This document shows positions 15,261 through 24,665 of a stretch of 64,000 nt of DNA, piece by piece. This DNA is from an uncultured Bacteroidales bacterium (GTDB lineage Bacteria > Bacteroidota > Bacteroidia > Bacteroidales > Paludibacteraceae). Under the pieces are notes generated by a model. The model made no database searches. It saw only the letters and a program-made list of their open reading frames with translations, and was not told where the DNA came from. The position numbers and the translations under genes were made by a program. Each line of letters begins with the position of its first letter. Position 1 is the stretch's first letter. The DNA is taken from contig CAKUYO010000011.1 in the NCBI GenBank assembly GCA_934716995.1, positions 4,179 through 68,178 on the forward strand. Direction: 5' to 3'.

Positions 15261-17772
15261 CAACCGCGGGACGGTGGTGGACGTGGTGCGCCGCACCCAC
15301 CGGTATATGCAGGATATTATCGTGGTGGCGGACGGTTGTACGGACGATACGCTGACGCTGCTGCAGACGTTGGATTTCCCTGTTACGGTGGTGTCGTACG
15401 CACGCAACAGGGGCAAGGGCTATGCCCTCAAACAGGGCTTCAGGAAAGCATTGGAGATGGGGTTCGAGTATGTGCTGACCATTGACGCGGACGGACAGCA
15501 CTACCCCGAGGACATTCCGCTGTTGGTGAAAGAGGCGTTGCTGCACCCCAGGCATATCATCATCGGCAGCCGCGGGCTGCGGCATGAGAATATGCCGCGG
15601 CAGAATACGTTTGCCAACCGCTTCTCCAACTTTTGGTTCCGCATACAGACAGGGCGGCGGCTGCCTGACACACAGTCGGGCTTCCGTATCTATCCGCTGT
15701 ACCGTATGCACGGCTGGCAACTGATGACGGCACGCTATGAGTCGGAGTTGGAGTTATTGGTGTTCTCCACGTGGGCAAGGATAGCGACTATTCCCGTGGC
15801 TATCCGCGTGTATTATCCGCCCCGTGAGGAAAGGGTGAGCCATTTCCGACCGGCGTACGACTTTACCCGTATCAGTCTGCTCAACAGTCTGCTGTGTGTG
15901 GTGGCGTTGGTGTACGGCTTGCCGAGAAGATACGCCCCGTCGCTGTGGTATGTGGGGAAACTGATACTGATATGCTTCCTGCTGATTACGCCTTATGCAT
16001 GGGCGGTGCGGTTGCTGGGGGACAGGCTGCCCGCACTGCGCAGGCACTTCAGAGTGTTCTGTTCGGCAATGGCACGCTATATGTCGAACACCATTCCCGG
16101 GGTGGACTTTCGGGTTACGGGCAAGCAGTTCCGCCCGCAAGACGGCAAGCCCCGTATGTATATAGCCAACCATAATTCGCTGCTCGACATCCTGACTATG
16201 CTGGCAGAGCAACCAGACTTGGTGGTACTGGCGCAAGACTGGGTGGGGAAAAATCCGCTCTTTGCACCGGTGGTGAAGGCGGCACGCTTCCCGTTGGTGA
16301 AAGGAGGGATAGAGAACAGTCTGGAGGTATTGCGCGACAGTGTCCGCCGTGGAGACAGCATATTGGTGTTCCCTGAAGGCACACGCTCACGGACAGGACA
16401 CCTGCTGCCTATGCACAGCGGGGCGATGTATATAGCCGAACAACTGAACCTGCCTGTGGTGCCGGTGTGCATTCACCATAGTTATGACGTGCTGAACAAG
16501 GTGGATTTTCTGCTTTATACCACGGGGGATATTACGCTGGAGTACCTGCCGGAGATAACCACTACCGACCCTACCTTCGGCGTCGGCTACAGGCATAAGA
16601 CGAAGTCCATAGAACACTACTACCGCCACCCGCTGGAGATAAACACACATACCGCAACCATACTCGGAGCAGGTGTGGGCGGCTTGTTTACGGCGGCACT
16701 GCTTGCCAAAGAGGGCTACTCGGTGACAGTATTGGAACAACTGCCCGTGGCAGGCGGCGGTATGTACAGTTACGAGCGCGATGGCGAGTGGTGGATGACG
16801 GGTATCCATGTGGTTTGCGGATTAGGCGAAGGCGGTACCGTAAGGCAGGTATTAGACACACTGGGTATCCGTGTGCCGGTGGAGAAATGTCCGCCCGATG
16901 TGGCGCATGGCGAGGGCGACATATACTCGCTGCTCTATGGCGGGGCTACCTGTGGAAGTCAGGCGGACAGAGAGCGTATTATTGACCTGTTTAACGAAGG
17001 GACATACCGTTTTGTCGGTGGTACGCGCCCGCTGACAGATGCGCTGTGCCTGTATATCACGCGCCATGGCGGACGGATACTGTCGGGCGAAAAGGTGACC
17101 AAGGTGGAGATACAGGACAAGCACGCCGCCTGTGTCTATACCGAGAAGCACGAATATCGGGCGGATGTGGTGGTCAGTTCGTTACACCCAAAGATGTTAC
17201 TCCCGCTGTGTACGGAACCGGTATTCCGCCCTGCCACAATACATCGTATCGAACAGACCGAGGAGTCGTATGGTTCGTTCAAGGTGTATATCAAGTTCAA
17301 GCCGCAGTCGTTCCGTTACTTGCCGGAGAACCACTTTATCCTGCCTGAGAACATAGCCTTTCTTACCCCGCCCGTAGCGGGACAGGACGAGTGGGCGCAC
17401 ACGATGGAGGTGATAGCACCGTTGGACTACAGCGAACTGGCACCGTGGCAGCAAGACCGCAAAGCCGACTATGCGGCGTATGAAGCGTTCAAGCACAGCA
17501 AGGCGGAAGCATTGATAGACCGCATTGCTGCCATATACCCGAACCTGCGAGAGCAGACAGACTCCTACTTCACTTCCACTTCGCTGACGTTCCGTGACGA
17601 CTATCTGACGCCCGAAGGAGCCATGTTCGGGCTGAACCAACCGTTAGGAATGTACCGCACACGCGTGGACAACCTGTATCTGACCGGGCAGAACTGCCTG
17701 CTGCACGGACTGTGCGGCACGGTGATGACCTCGCAACTGGTAGCAGAAGAGATATGCCGAAGAAACTCATAG
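15214..17772 (+). CDS. Trifunctional fusion: GT2 glycosyltransferase, PlsC acyltransferase, CrtI-like oxidoreductase
   Basis: An 852-residue fusion. Residues 1 to about 235: GT2 glycosyltransferase (LIPTYNN, DADGQH at 91-96). About 240-290: hydrophobic membrane segments. About 300-460: PlsC/1-acylglycerol-phosphate acyltransferase with HX4D at His320-Asp325 (NHNSLLD) and FPEGTRSR near 386. About 480-852: FAD-dependent desaturase/isomerase of the CrtI type with GAGVGG at 485-490 and a C-terminal YLTGQNCLLHGLCG that closes the FAD site. Together these fit attachment of the polyene acid to a glycosylated lipid, with the oxidoreductase acting on the chain; assignments of steps are inference. GT2-acyltransferase fusions occur in aryl-polyene loci; the third domain is less usual. 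Confidence 0.82.
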   Translation: MRASSLHICALIPTYNNRGTVVDVVRRTHRYMQDIIVVADGCTDDTLTLLQTLDFPVTVVSYARNRGKGYALKQGFRKALEMGFEYVLTIDADGQHYPEDIPLLVKEALLHPRHIIIGSRGLRHENMPRQNTFANRFSNFWFRIQTGRRLPDTQSGFRIYPLYRMHGWQLMTARYESELELLVFSTWARIATIPVAIRVYYPPREERVSHFRPAYDFTRISLLNSLLCVVALVYGLPRRYAPSLWYVGKLILICFLLITPYAWAVRLLGDRLPALRRHFRVFCSAMARYMSNTIPGVDFRVTGKQFRPQDGKPRMYIANHNSLLDILTMLAEQPDLVVLAQDWVGKNPLFAPVVKAARFPLVKGGIENSLEVLRDSVRRGDSILVFPEGTRSRTGHLLPMHSGAMYIAEQLNLPVVPVCIHHSYDVLNKVDFLLYTTGDITLEYLPEITTTDPTFGVGYRHKTKSIEHYYRHPLEINTHTATILGAGVGGLFTAALLAKEGYSVTVLEQLPVAGGGMYSYERDGEWWMTGIHVVCGLGEGGTVRQVLDTLGIRVPVEKCPPDVAHGEGDIYSLLYGGATCGSQADRERIIDLFNEGTYRFVGGTRPLTDALCLYITRHGGRILSGEKVTKVEIQDKHAACVYTEKHEYRADVVVSSLHPKMLLPLCTEPVFRPATIHRIEQTEESYGSFKVYIKFKPQSFRYLPENHFILPENIAFLTPPVAGQDEWAHTMEVIAPLDYSELAPWQQDRKADYAAYEAFKHSKAEALIDRIAAIYPNLREQTDSYFTSTSLTFRDDYLTPEGAMFGLNQPLGMYRTRVDNLYLTGQNCLLHGLCGTVMTSQLVAEEICRRNS

Positions 17773-18569
17773 CGACATACTGCCTGTTGCTTGTCGCCCT
17801 CTGCCTGTCGGCAAAGGTAACGCTGACACCTTTCTTGGCAGACTCTGCACGGAACACAGGTGCGGCGGTAGTGGTATGCCCGGGCGGCAGTTACAGTTGG
17901 CATGATATGAAAACCGAGGGGACAGGTGTGGCGGAATGGCTGCAAAGCGAGGGTATCAACGCCTTTGTACTCAAGTATCGGGTAGCCACTATACCCGCGT
18001 ACTTTATAGGTTGGCGCGTGCTGGGTATAGGAAACAAGTACCCCGATATGCTGACAGACGTGGAATGGGCATTGCGTGAGGTGTATGAGCAGGCGGACAA
18101 GTACCGGATAGACACCGCAAAGATAGGCGTAATGGGCTTCTCCGCGGGCGGACACCTGACGATGATGTCCTATACGCACAACCGCACGCCGTACAGACCA
18201 CACTTCCTGTGTCCCATATACCCTGTGGTTACGCTGGCAGACAAGAGCATAGCGCACCCGCGCAGCAGGCGCGGGGCATTGGGCGTATGGCGGCAGTGGA
18301 ACAAGACTATGCAGGACTCGCTGTCGATAGAGCGGCATATCCCTGCCGACTGCCCGCCGGTGTTCCTTGTGAATTGTGCGGACGACCCTGTGGTACACTA
18401 CCGCAATTCCGTGCTGTTGGATTCGGCACTCACCGACCGGCATATCCCGCACCGGTACATACAATACCGGACAGGTGGGCATGGCTTTGGTGCTTCAGAT
18501 ACAAAAGGAACCGATGAGAGCCGGCAATGGAAAGCGGAGTTCCTCCGCTGGCTGACAGATATAATATAG
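17754..18569 (+). CDS. Exported alpha/beta-hydrolase (esterase/lipase-like)
   Basis: A 271-residue hydrolase with signal peptide (MPKKLIATYCLLLVALCLSA). Seen: oxyanion block VVVCPGGSYSW, nucleophile Ser130 in GFSAGG, acid Asp near 210-211 in NCADDPVVHYRNS, and His243 in GGHGFG. This layout matches the BD-FAE/acetyl-xylan-esterase-like branch often labelled endo-1,4-xylanase-like lipase. Within the pigment block it may cleave an ester during assembly or turnover in the periplasm; no substrate can be read from the sequence. The ATG at 17754 lies in the end of the fusion gene (19-bp overlap). Confidence 0.8.
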   Translation: MPKKLIATYCLLLVALCLSAKVTLTPFLADSARNTGAAVVVCPGGSYSWHDMKTEGTGVAEWLQSEGINAFVLKYRVATIPAYFIGWRVLGIGNKYPDMLTDVEWALREVYEQADKYRIDTAKIGVMGFSAGGHLTMMSYTHNRTPYRPHFLCPIYPVVTLADKSIAHPRSRRGALGVWRQWNKTMQDSLSIERHIPADCPPVFLVNCADDPVVHYRNSVLLDSALTDRHIPHRYIQYRTGGHGFGASDTKGTDESRQWKAEFLRWLTDII

Positions 18570-18584
18570 ATAACATACGCGAAT

Positions 18585-19874
18585 ATGGATATAGAATACG
18601 CTTCACCGCAAGAGATTACACGCTACCAAGAGGGCTTGCTGCGCAAACAGATTGCCTATTTGGCAGCACACAGCCCCTACTATAAGAGAATGTTTGCCTG
18701 CACGGGCATAGCCCCCGAGTCGATACAGACCATAGCAGACCTGCAACGCCTGCCCTTCACGGAAAAGAAAGACCTGCAACTGTATAACGGGGACTTCCTC
18801 TGTGTACCCAAGCAGGACATCATTGACTACATCACCACGTCGGGAACATTGGGCGAACCTGTAACCTTCGGTTGCACAGAGCATGACCTGCAACGGTTGG
18901 CATACAACGAGCATAAGTCTTTTGCCTGTGCGGGAATACGCAAGGGCGACATCGTGCAACTGATGACCACTATCGACAAGCGTTTTATGGCAGGCTTGGC
19001 ATATTGGTTGGGACTGCGGGACTTGGGAGCGGGAGTCATCCGTGTAGGCAACGGCATACCCGAACTGCAATGGGACACTATCATGCGTATACGCCCCAAT
19101 GCCATTATGTGCGTGCCGTCTTTTATCCTGCGACTGATAGAGTATGCCGAGCAGAACCATATCGACTACCAGCACTCCTCCGTGCGCAAGATTATCGGAA
19201 TAGGCGAGGGACTGCGCGACCAGCAGTTCCATCTGAACCTGTTAGGACAGAGAATACACGACAAATGGCCTGAGGTACAACTGTTTGCCACCTATTCTTC
19301 CACAGAGATGTCCGCCACATTCTCCGAGTGTGAGTTCGGTTGCGGCGGGCACGTACACCCCGAACTGATTATAGTGGAAATCATTGGTGAAGACAATATC
19401 CCCGTGCCTGACGGGCAGAGCGGTGAGGTGGTAATCACCACATTAGGTGTGGAAGGTATGCCGCTGCTGCGTTTCCGCACGGGAGATATGGCAACCAAGG
19501 TAATAGAATCTTGCCGCTGCGGGCGCAACTCCTACCGCCTGACGCCTATCATAGGCAGGAAGAACAATATGATAAAACTCAAAGGCACCACCATCTACCC
19601 GCCTGCTATCAACGATGTACTTGACAACACCGACTATGTAGCCAACTATGTGGTGAAGGTCTGCAACTCCGATGCCGGTACCGATGAGGTGATTGTGCAG
19701 GTGAGTACCCGCTCCGACCTCAGCGAGGAGTCCGTCATCAAAGACCTGAAGGACAAGTTCCGCTCCCGTCTGCGCGTGGCACCCCGGGTGGAAGTGCTGC
19801 CGTTTGACACCATTCAGCATATCAATTTCCCCGCCAAAGCACGCAAACCTGTCAAGTTTATCGACCTGCGATAA
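18585..19874 (+). CDS. Adenylate-forming ligase (PaaK-like) for the aryl starter acid
   Basis: A 429-residue member of the phenylacetate-CoA ligase branch of adenylate-forming enzymes. Seen: P-loop-like YITTSGTLGEPVTF, YSSTEMSATFSECE in the adenylate site, RFRTGDMATKV, and the C-terminal RKNNMIKLKGTTIYPPAI hinge and lysine region. It most likely activates 4-coumarate or a related acid made by the ammonia lyase and passes it to CoA or directly to ACP. It has a stretch with Cys pairs (ECEFGCGG, SCRCGRNS) that may bind zinc, as in PaaK relatives. It ends 1 bp before the exporter gene start. Confidence 0.85.
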   Translation: MDIEYASPQEITRYQEGLLRKQIAYLAAHSPYYKRMFACTGIAPESIQTIADLQRLPFTEKKDLQLYNGDFLCVPKQDIIDYITTSGTLGEPVTFGCTEHDLQRLAYNEHKSFACAGIRKGDIVQLMTTIDKRFMAGLAYWLGLRDLGAGVIRVGNGIPELQWDTIMRIRPNAIMCVPSFILRLIEYAEQNHIDYQHSSVRKIIGIGEGLRDQQFHLNLLGQRIHDKWPEVQLFATYSSTEMSATFSECEFGCGGHVHPELIIVEIIGEDNIPVPDGQSGEVVITTLGVEGMPLLRFRTGDMATKVIESCRCGRNSYRLTPIIGRKNNMIKLKGTTIYPPAINDVLDNTDYVANYVVKVCNSDAGTDEVIVQVSTRSDLSEESVIKDLKDKFRSRLRVAPRVEVLPFDTIQHINFPAKARKPVKFIDLR

Positions 19875-19875
19875 T

Positions 19876-22308
19876 ATGAAACTCATTCTTGCCATCTACG
19901 ATTATTTCGCGCAGCACCGCCATGTGCTGTGGGGCAGTCTGCTGCTTGTGTGCGTGATATTGGCAGGACTGTCCGCCACCATATCGTTCTCCGAAGACAT
20001 ATCCGACTTCCTGCCCTTGGACGCACGCAACCAACGGGCTATGCAACTCTATCAGGAGTTCTCCGATGCCGAGCGCATCATGATTGTATTTGAGGACACT
20101 ACTGCCAATACCTCCCGCCTGTTGGATGCGGTGGACGACTACCAGACGCGCTATCAGTGCTTGGGGGATTCCATGCCGTCCCTCACCACACAAGTGGATA
20201 TGCAACAGTACTTGGATGGCATTGATTGGGTGTATCGCAATATCCCGTACTTCCTCACTGCTGATGACTATGCGAGGATGGACAGCCTGTTGGCGCAACC
20301 CGACTATATACAGACCCAACTGCAAGCCGACAAGCAGCAGTTGCTCTTGCCGCTGTCTTCTTTTGCCGTCAGCCGCATACAAGCAGACCCCCTTAATCTG
20401 TTCAGCCCTGTGCTGCAGCGGCTCAAAGGTTTTATGCTGGTATCAGACCACTTCACCTCTACCGACGGATATATGATGTCCGCCGACGGGCGGTTTGCTT
20501 TTGCCTATATCACCACTCCCTATGGGGCTTCCGAGACGCAACACAACGCCCTTCTGGTGCAGCAATTGGACGATATAGCGCGTGCCACTATGTCTGCCCA
20601 TACGGGTATAGGTGTCCGCCTCTTGGGTGCCCCCGTGATTGCCGTGGGCAATGCACAGCAAATCAAGCGGGACAGCATTATGGCTATCGGGCTGGCCCTG
20701 CTGCTTATCATACTCTTGCTGCTGTTCACATTCCGTCATCCCAAGGACATCCTCTACGTACTCCTCACCGTGGCATTCGGTATGCTCTTCGGCATTGCCA
20801 TTGTAGCCGTGGTGTGTCACAGCGTATCGCTGATAGTTATCGGCATTGGTACTATCATCATTGGTATTGCAGTCAACTACCCGCTCCATGTGGTGGTACA
20901 CAGACGCTACACACAGGACACCCGCACCAACCTCAAAGAGGTCGTATCCCCGCTGGTAATAGGCAATATCACCACGGTGGCAGCCTTCCTCACGTTGCTT
21001 CCTCTGCGGGCAGTGGCGCTGCGCGACTTGGGTATTTTTGCCGCAGCAATGCTTGTCGGCACCATTTTTTTCTCCGTCATCTATCTGCCGCACCTGCTGC
21101 CCGCACAGAAGCAGTTTGCGGAGTATCAACGCCCCATCCTGCCCTTTCTGAGCAAATACTCGCTGCACAACAGCCGTATTGCCATGATAGCCATCGGCAT
21201 TATTACTCTTGTACTTGTATTCTTCTGCCCGTCAGTGTCTTTCGACTCCAACCTGTCGAATATCAACTATATGACCACGCAACAGCGGAACGACATCGCT
21301 TATTTCGCTTCGCTCACCGGTGGCAACAGCAATAGCCACACGGCATATATCGTATATGAAGGCATTGATTGGTCGGACATTGCGGCACAGAGCGAGCAAC
21401 TGCAACCTACATTGGACGCATGGCTCGCGGATAGTCTCATTACCGCCTGCCGCTCTGCCGTATCCTATTTGCCCTCTCTGCCCACACAGCAACAGCGACT
21501 GCAACGCTGGCAGCGGTTCTGCACGCAACATAGCGACCAACTGACCGCACAAATCACCGCTGCTTCTTCGCGCTTGGGCTTTTCCGCTAATGCTTTTGAC
21601 GGCTTCTTCTCTACGCTGCATACCGCCTATACGCCACGTGATTTCGCTTATTTCCGGTCGTTTGCAGAGTTGTTCTTCCATGGTAACTACCACACATCTT
21701 CCGCCACTGACAATATGCTTTTGGTGGACAAACTGTCCGTATCCGTTGCCAACGAGCAGACCGTCCTCAGCAGGCTCAGCAGCACTCATACCGCCTTTAC
21801 CATAGAGCAGGTGAACAGCCAAATCACTTCCTCCCTGTCGGAAAACTTCGACTATATCGGTATTGCCTGCTCCTTGATAGTGTTCATCTTCTTATGGTGC
21901 AGTTTCCGCAACCTTTGGTTGGCAGTGGTGGCGTTTGTACCTATGGCAATATCGTGGATATGGATTCTCGGACTTATGCACTTGTTTGGTATTCAGTTCA
22001 ATATCATCAATATCATTCTTGCGACATTTGTCTTCGGGCAGGGTGACGACTACACCATCTTTATGGTGGAGGGCTTGGAATATGAGCGCAAAACGGGCAA
22101 GACCATCCTGCCGCAGTTCCGCAGCGAAATCCTGCTTTCCGCATTCATCATGCTTATTGGTATCGGTGTTCTCGTCTTCGCCAAGCACCCCGCCATGCAC
22201 TCTCTCGGAGCCGTCACCCTTATCGGCATGACCAGCGTGGTGCTGATGGCATTCACCATCCCGCCACTGTTATATAGTCTCAAAAAACGTATTTCGCAAA
22301 AAATATAG
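19876..22308 (+). CDS. MMPL/RND-family exporter of the pigment locus
   Basis: An 810-residue integral membrane transporter with the MMPL layout: N-terminal helix (about 14-36), large periplasmic loop, five helices (about 265-420), then a second repeat with helix near 440, loop, and five helices to the C-terminus. Acidic and Gly-rich motifs in the helices (GIGTIIIGIAVNYPLHV, FVFGQGDDYTIFMVEGL) match the proton-relay regions of RND proteins. MMPL proteins are constant members of aryl-polyene clusters and presumably export the lipidated pigment to the LolA-like carrier. I placed the start at ATG 19876, since the upstream frame only overlaps the ligase gene. It is the last gene of the block. Confidence 0.88.
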   Translation: MKLILAIYDYFAQHRHVLWGSLLLVCVILAGLSATISFSEDISDFLPLDARNQRAMQLYQEFSDAERIMIVFEDTTANTSRLLDAVDDYQTRYQCLGDSMPSLTTQVDMQQYLDGIDWVYRNIPYFLTADDYARMDSLLAQPDYIQTQLQADKQQLLLPLSSFAVSRIQADPLNLFSPVLQRLKGFMLVSDHFTSTDGYMMSADGRFAFAYITTPYGASETQHNALLVQQLDDIARATMSAHTGIGVRLLGAPVIAVGNAQQIKRDSIMAIGLALLLIILLLLFTFRHPKDILYVLLTVAFGMLFGIAIVAVVCHSVSLIVIGIGTIIIGIAVNYPLHVVVHRRYTQDTRTNLKEVVSPLVIGNITTVAAFLTLLPLRAVALRDLGIFAAAMLVGTIFFSVIYLPHLLPAQKQFAEYQRPILPFLSKYSLHNSRIAMIAIGIITLVLVFFCPSVSFDSNLSNINYMTTQQRNDIAYFASLTGGNSNSHTAYIVYEGIDWSDIAAQSEQLQPTLDAWLADSLITACRSAVSYLPSLPTQQQRLQRWQRFCTQHSDQLTAQITAASSRLGFSANAFDGFFSTLHTAYTPRDFAYFRSFAELFFHGNYHTSSATDNMLLVDKLSVSVANEQTVLSRLSSTHTAFTIEQVNSQITSSLSENFDYIGIACSLIVFIFLWCSFRNLWLAVVAFVPMAISWIWILGLMHLFGIQFNIINIILATFVFGQGDDYTIFMVEGLEYERKTGKTILPQFRSEILLSAFIMLIGIGVLVFAKHPAMHSLGAVTLIGMTSVVLMAFTIPPLLYSLKKRISQKI

Positions 22309-22337
22309 GTCTATGGGTCATTTTGCAGGCTGATTTC

Positions 22338-22367
22338 TTTGTATATTGTTGATATATAGTATCTTTG
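22338..22367 (+). promoter_or_regulatory. Promoter-like sequence without a clear downstream gene
   Basis: TTTG (22338-22341), 18-bp spacer, TATCTTTG (22360-22367). It reads right into the 3' end of the oppositely oriented patatin gene. The first downstream frames are short. It could make an antisense or small RNA, or be a relic. Confidence 0.45.
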
Positions 22368-22493
22368 TAGCATTCAAAATCCCTAAAAATACCGCAACTG
22401 AACAAGAAAAAGTGCCCTCTGTGCGGGGCAATCCAAAGAAAGAAAAATGGGTCTTTAAGACCATATACAACCTGGGAATACTCTACTATTGGC

Positions 22494-23336
22494 TTATTTC
22501 TGCAGGTAGTCCTCCAATTGATTCCATTCGCGGGTGGCATCACGGAGACCGAGGTGGTAGATTTGCTTGAGATGAAGCGGGTTGCGTTCCAGACGGCGCA
22601 CAGGCAGCAAAGTCTCGGGGGAAAATACAAAAATCTTGCCTTCCTCCTTCAGTTGGCGCACCTGCTGCATACGTTTGTTGTAGTTTGCACTACGCACACG
22701 CAATGCCTGTTGCAAGTTTTTTTCTTGCGGATAAAATATCTTGCTGAGCAAATACATGTGCTCGTTCAGACGGAACTCAATGGGGCGCGTCAGCACCACA
22801 ATCACCTTGTCGCAGCCCTCCTCAAACGCTTTATCCAAAGGGATATTGTCCACCAATCCGCCATCCAAGTACTCATTCTCACCGATATGCACCCTATGGG
22901 AAATAAACGGCAACGTACCCGATGCACGAAGCCAGTCTATTTGCGTCATACAATTTTCGATATGCTTGTATTCGGCTTTACCTGTTTTGACGTTGGTTAC
23001 GGTAGCGAAGACTTGGGTTTTCGAGGCTTCGTATGCGGCTTCGTCAAACGGAGCCAACTCGTTAGGAATACGGTTGTACGAAAAATCCACATTCACCATA
23101 TTGCCCGTGCGGATAAGGGAACGGATGGATACATAATCGGGATTGTCGCAGTAACGATAATTGTAATCAAAGGCTCTGCCACGTTGTTTGGAAGGCAGAT
23201 TGATACCGAACAGCGCACCAGCCGATGTACCGCACAGCACATCGGGTTCAAAGCCCTTGTCCATCATGATATCCAACACTCCGCAGGTATAAATTCCGCG
23301 CATTCCGCCGCCTTCCAGCACCAGTCCCGTTTTCAT
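22494..23336 (-). CDS. Patatin-like phospholipase
   Basis: A 280-residue cytoplasmic patatin-fold hydrolase. Seen: GGGMRG oxyanion loop at residues 9-14, nucleophile Ser38 in GTSAG, and the catalytic Asp in YLDGGLVDNIP, making the Ser-Asp dyad. It resembles the YjjU/RssA-like group, expected to release fatty acids from phospholipids or acyl-CoA. I place the start at 23336, where the patatin fold begins; an upstream in-frame ATG at 23390 adds 18 residues with no family match. It is convergent with the pigment block, and no partner gene is evident. Confidence 0.85.
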   Translation of the reverse strand: MKTGLVLEGGGMRGIYTCGVLDIMMDKGFEPDVLCGTSAGALFGINLPSKQRGRAFDYNYRYCDNPDYVSIRSLIRTGNMVNVDFSYNRIPNELAPFDEAAYEASKTQVFATVTNVKTGKAEYKHIENCMTQIDWLRASGTLPFISHRVHIGENEYLDGGLVDNIPLDKAFEEGCDKVIVVLTRPIEFRLNEHMYLLSKIFYPQEKNLQQALRVRSANYNKRMQQVRQLKEEGKIFVFSPETLLPVRRLERNPLHLKQIYHLGLRDATREWNQLEDYLQK

Positions 23337-23499
23337 ATTGTATGAAGCATTTTTTACAAAGTCAGCAAACCCACTTTGCGATATACACAAAGTTTTTATT
23401 TGTTCTGTTGATCGTATGCAAAAATTATGCTAATTCTCTGCCGGTATTGCCCTGAAGACCTATCCTTTTGCAGGATTTCCATACCTCATAGTACCAATT

Positions 23500-23650
23500 A
23501 CGGCAACGAGACGGCAACGACATACCTTTTTGTGCGGTGTTTCTATACACTTTATACACTGTACATATCGCATAAAGTGCATAAAAAACAGGCTTATCCT
23601 ATCGAGAAAAGCCTATTCTTTCTACGTCCTTTCTACGTCTTTTCTACGTA
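23500..23650. repeat. Intergenic repeats and hairpin left of the small ORF
   Basis: The gap 23337-23643 holds two 11-bp units of ACGGCAACGAG type (23500-23521), a hairpin with arms AGGCTT/AAGCCT (23590-23614), and three 11-bp units of CTTTCTACGTC type (23618-23650). The last family recurs at 47281 and 63859 on the other strand. No gene is seen in the gap. Confidence 0.7.
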
Positions 23651-23817
23651 ATTGGTATTACGCAGCCAAGGACTGCATTTTCATTGTATATCCAGTATTC
23701 TTTCTGCGATACGACGGACGGGTATTCCGCAATCGGTGCCTGCATCATATCATAATAGCCGCAATGTTCGGGATTGTTGAGAATAACAAGGGCAAGATGA
23801 ATGATTAAAGGTTTCAT
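23644..23817 (-). CDS. Possible 57-residue protein downstream of tatC
   Basis: A short open frame, ATG at 23817 to TAG at 23644, begins MKPLIIHLALVILNNPEHCG and ends ENAVLGCVIPIT. It starts 41 bp after tatC in the same direction. Its composition looks protein-like, with an N-terminal hydrophobic stretch and several Tyr. I recognise no family. The stop codon lies inside the 11-bp ACGTAGAAAGG repeat, exactly as for the folK gene at 47286 (both end in Pro-Ile-Thr-stop), which may mean the repeat has truncated both frames. It could equally be non-coding. Confidence 0.35.
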   Translation of the reverse strand: MKPLIIHLALVILNNPEHCGYYDMMQAPIAEYPSVVSQKEYWIYNENAVLGCVIPIT

Positions 23818-23858
23818 ATTATTCTAACATCAAAATAATAACTCACTAAAATAATAAC

Positions 23859-24665
23859 TCACTCTTGTATTCGTGCTTTCGTATGCCCCACCACGTGTAT
23901 GCTCACCTCGTAGAGCAGATACAGCGGCACCGTCACCAGCAGCAGCGTGAACACATCGGCGGTAGGCGTGATGACCGCCGCCAGGATACACAGCACCACA
24001 AACGCATGCTTCCTGTATTGCCGCAGCAGCGGAGCATCTATCAGCCCGAGTTTGGCAAGGAAATACGCCACTATCGGTATCTCGAACAATATCCCAATCA
24101 GCAGCGACAGCACTAATAGCGTGGACATATACGACTTCAGTGCAATCTGATTGACCACCGCCTCCTGCACCTGATAGGTACTCAGAAAACGGAACGCGAA
24201 AGGGAATATCACAAAGTAGTTGAGCAGCACCCCCAGCGCAAACAGCACCACGCCGAAACCAATCAGCAACACCGAATACCGCCGCTCCTGCTTGTACAAG
24301 GCAGGCGCAATGAACCCGTACAGTTGGATAATCAGGTACGGACACGCCACCACGCACCCGAACACCAGCGCCGCCTCCAGATGCACCATAAACTGCGATG
24401 CCAACTCGGTATTGATAAACTGCGTCCGGAAATCGCCCAAGCAAAGCGACTGCCAGCCCGTCAGTTCCGCCAGCCGACACAGCCCGCGATACAGCACAAA
24501 GTCCGACCGCGAGGGCGCAAACAGCACATCAAACAGCGTGTCCTTGAAGCAGAACGCCCCCACGGCGCACACCGCCCACACAATCAGGCAACGGACAATC
24601 ACCTTTCGGAGCACGTCCACATGCTCCCAAAAGGTCATCTTCCCGTCATTGTTCGGGTTGCTCAT
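23859..24665 (-). CDS. tatC: Sec-independent (twin-arginine) translocase subunit TatC
   Basis: A 268-residue TatC with six predicted membrane helices. Conserved features: N-terminal MTFWEHVDVLRKVIVR (the signal-peptide binding face), FGCVVACPYLIIQLYGFIAPALYKQERR, and the Glu-containing loop before helix 5. It binds twin-arginine signal peptides in the inner membrane and recruits TatA. I chose the ATG at 24665, which overlaps tatA by 20 bp. Its co-direction with two genes for Tat-signal peptides 3.5 kb upstream suggests, but does not prove, a dedicated role. A 16-bp direct duplication (23832-23863) spans its stop codon. Confidence 0.92.
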   Translation of the reverse strand: MSNPNNDGKMTFWEHVDVLRKVIVRCLIVWAVCAVGAFCFKDTLFDVLFAPSRSDFVLYRGLCRLAELTGWQSLCLGDFRTQFINTELASQFMVHLEAALVFGCVVACPYLIIQLYGFIAPALYKQERRYSVLLIGFGVVLFALGVLLNYFVIFPFAFRFLSTYQVQEAVVNQIALKSYMSTLLVLSLLIGILFEIPIVAYFLAKLGLIDAPLLRQYRKHAFVVLCILAAVITPTADVFTLLLVTVPLYLLYEVSIHVVGHTKARIQE

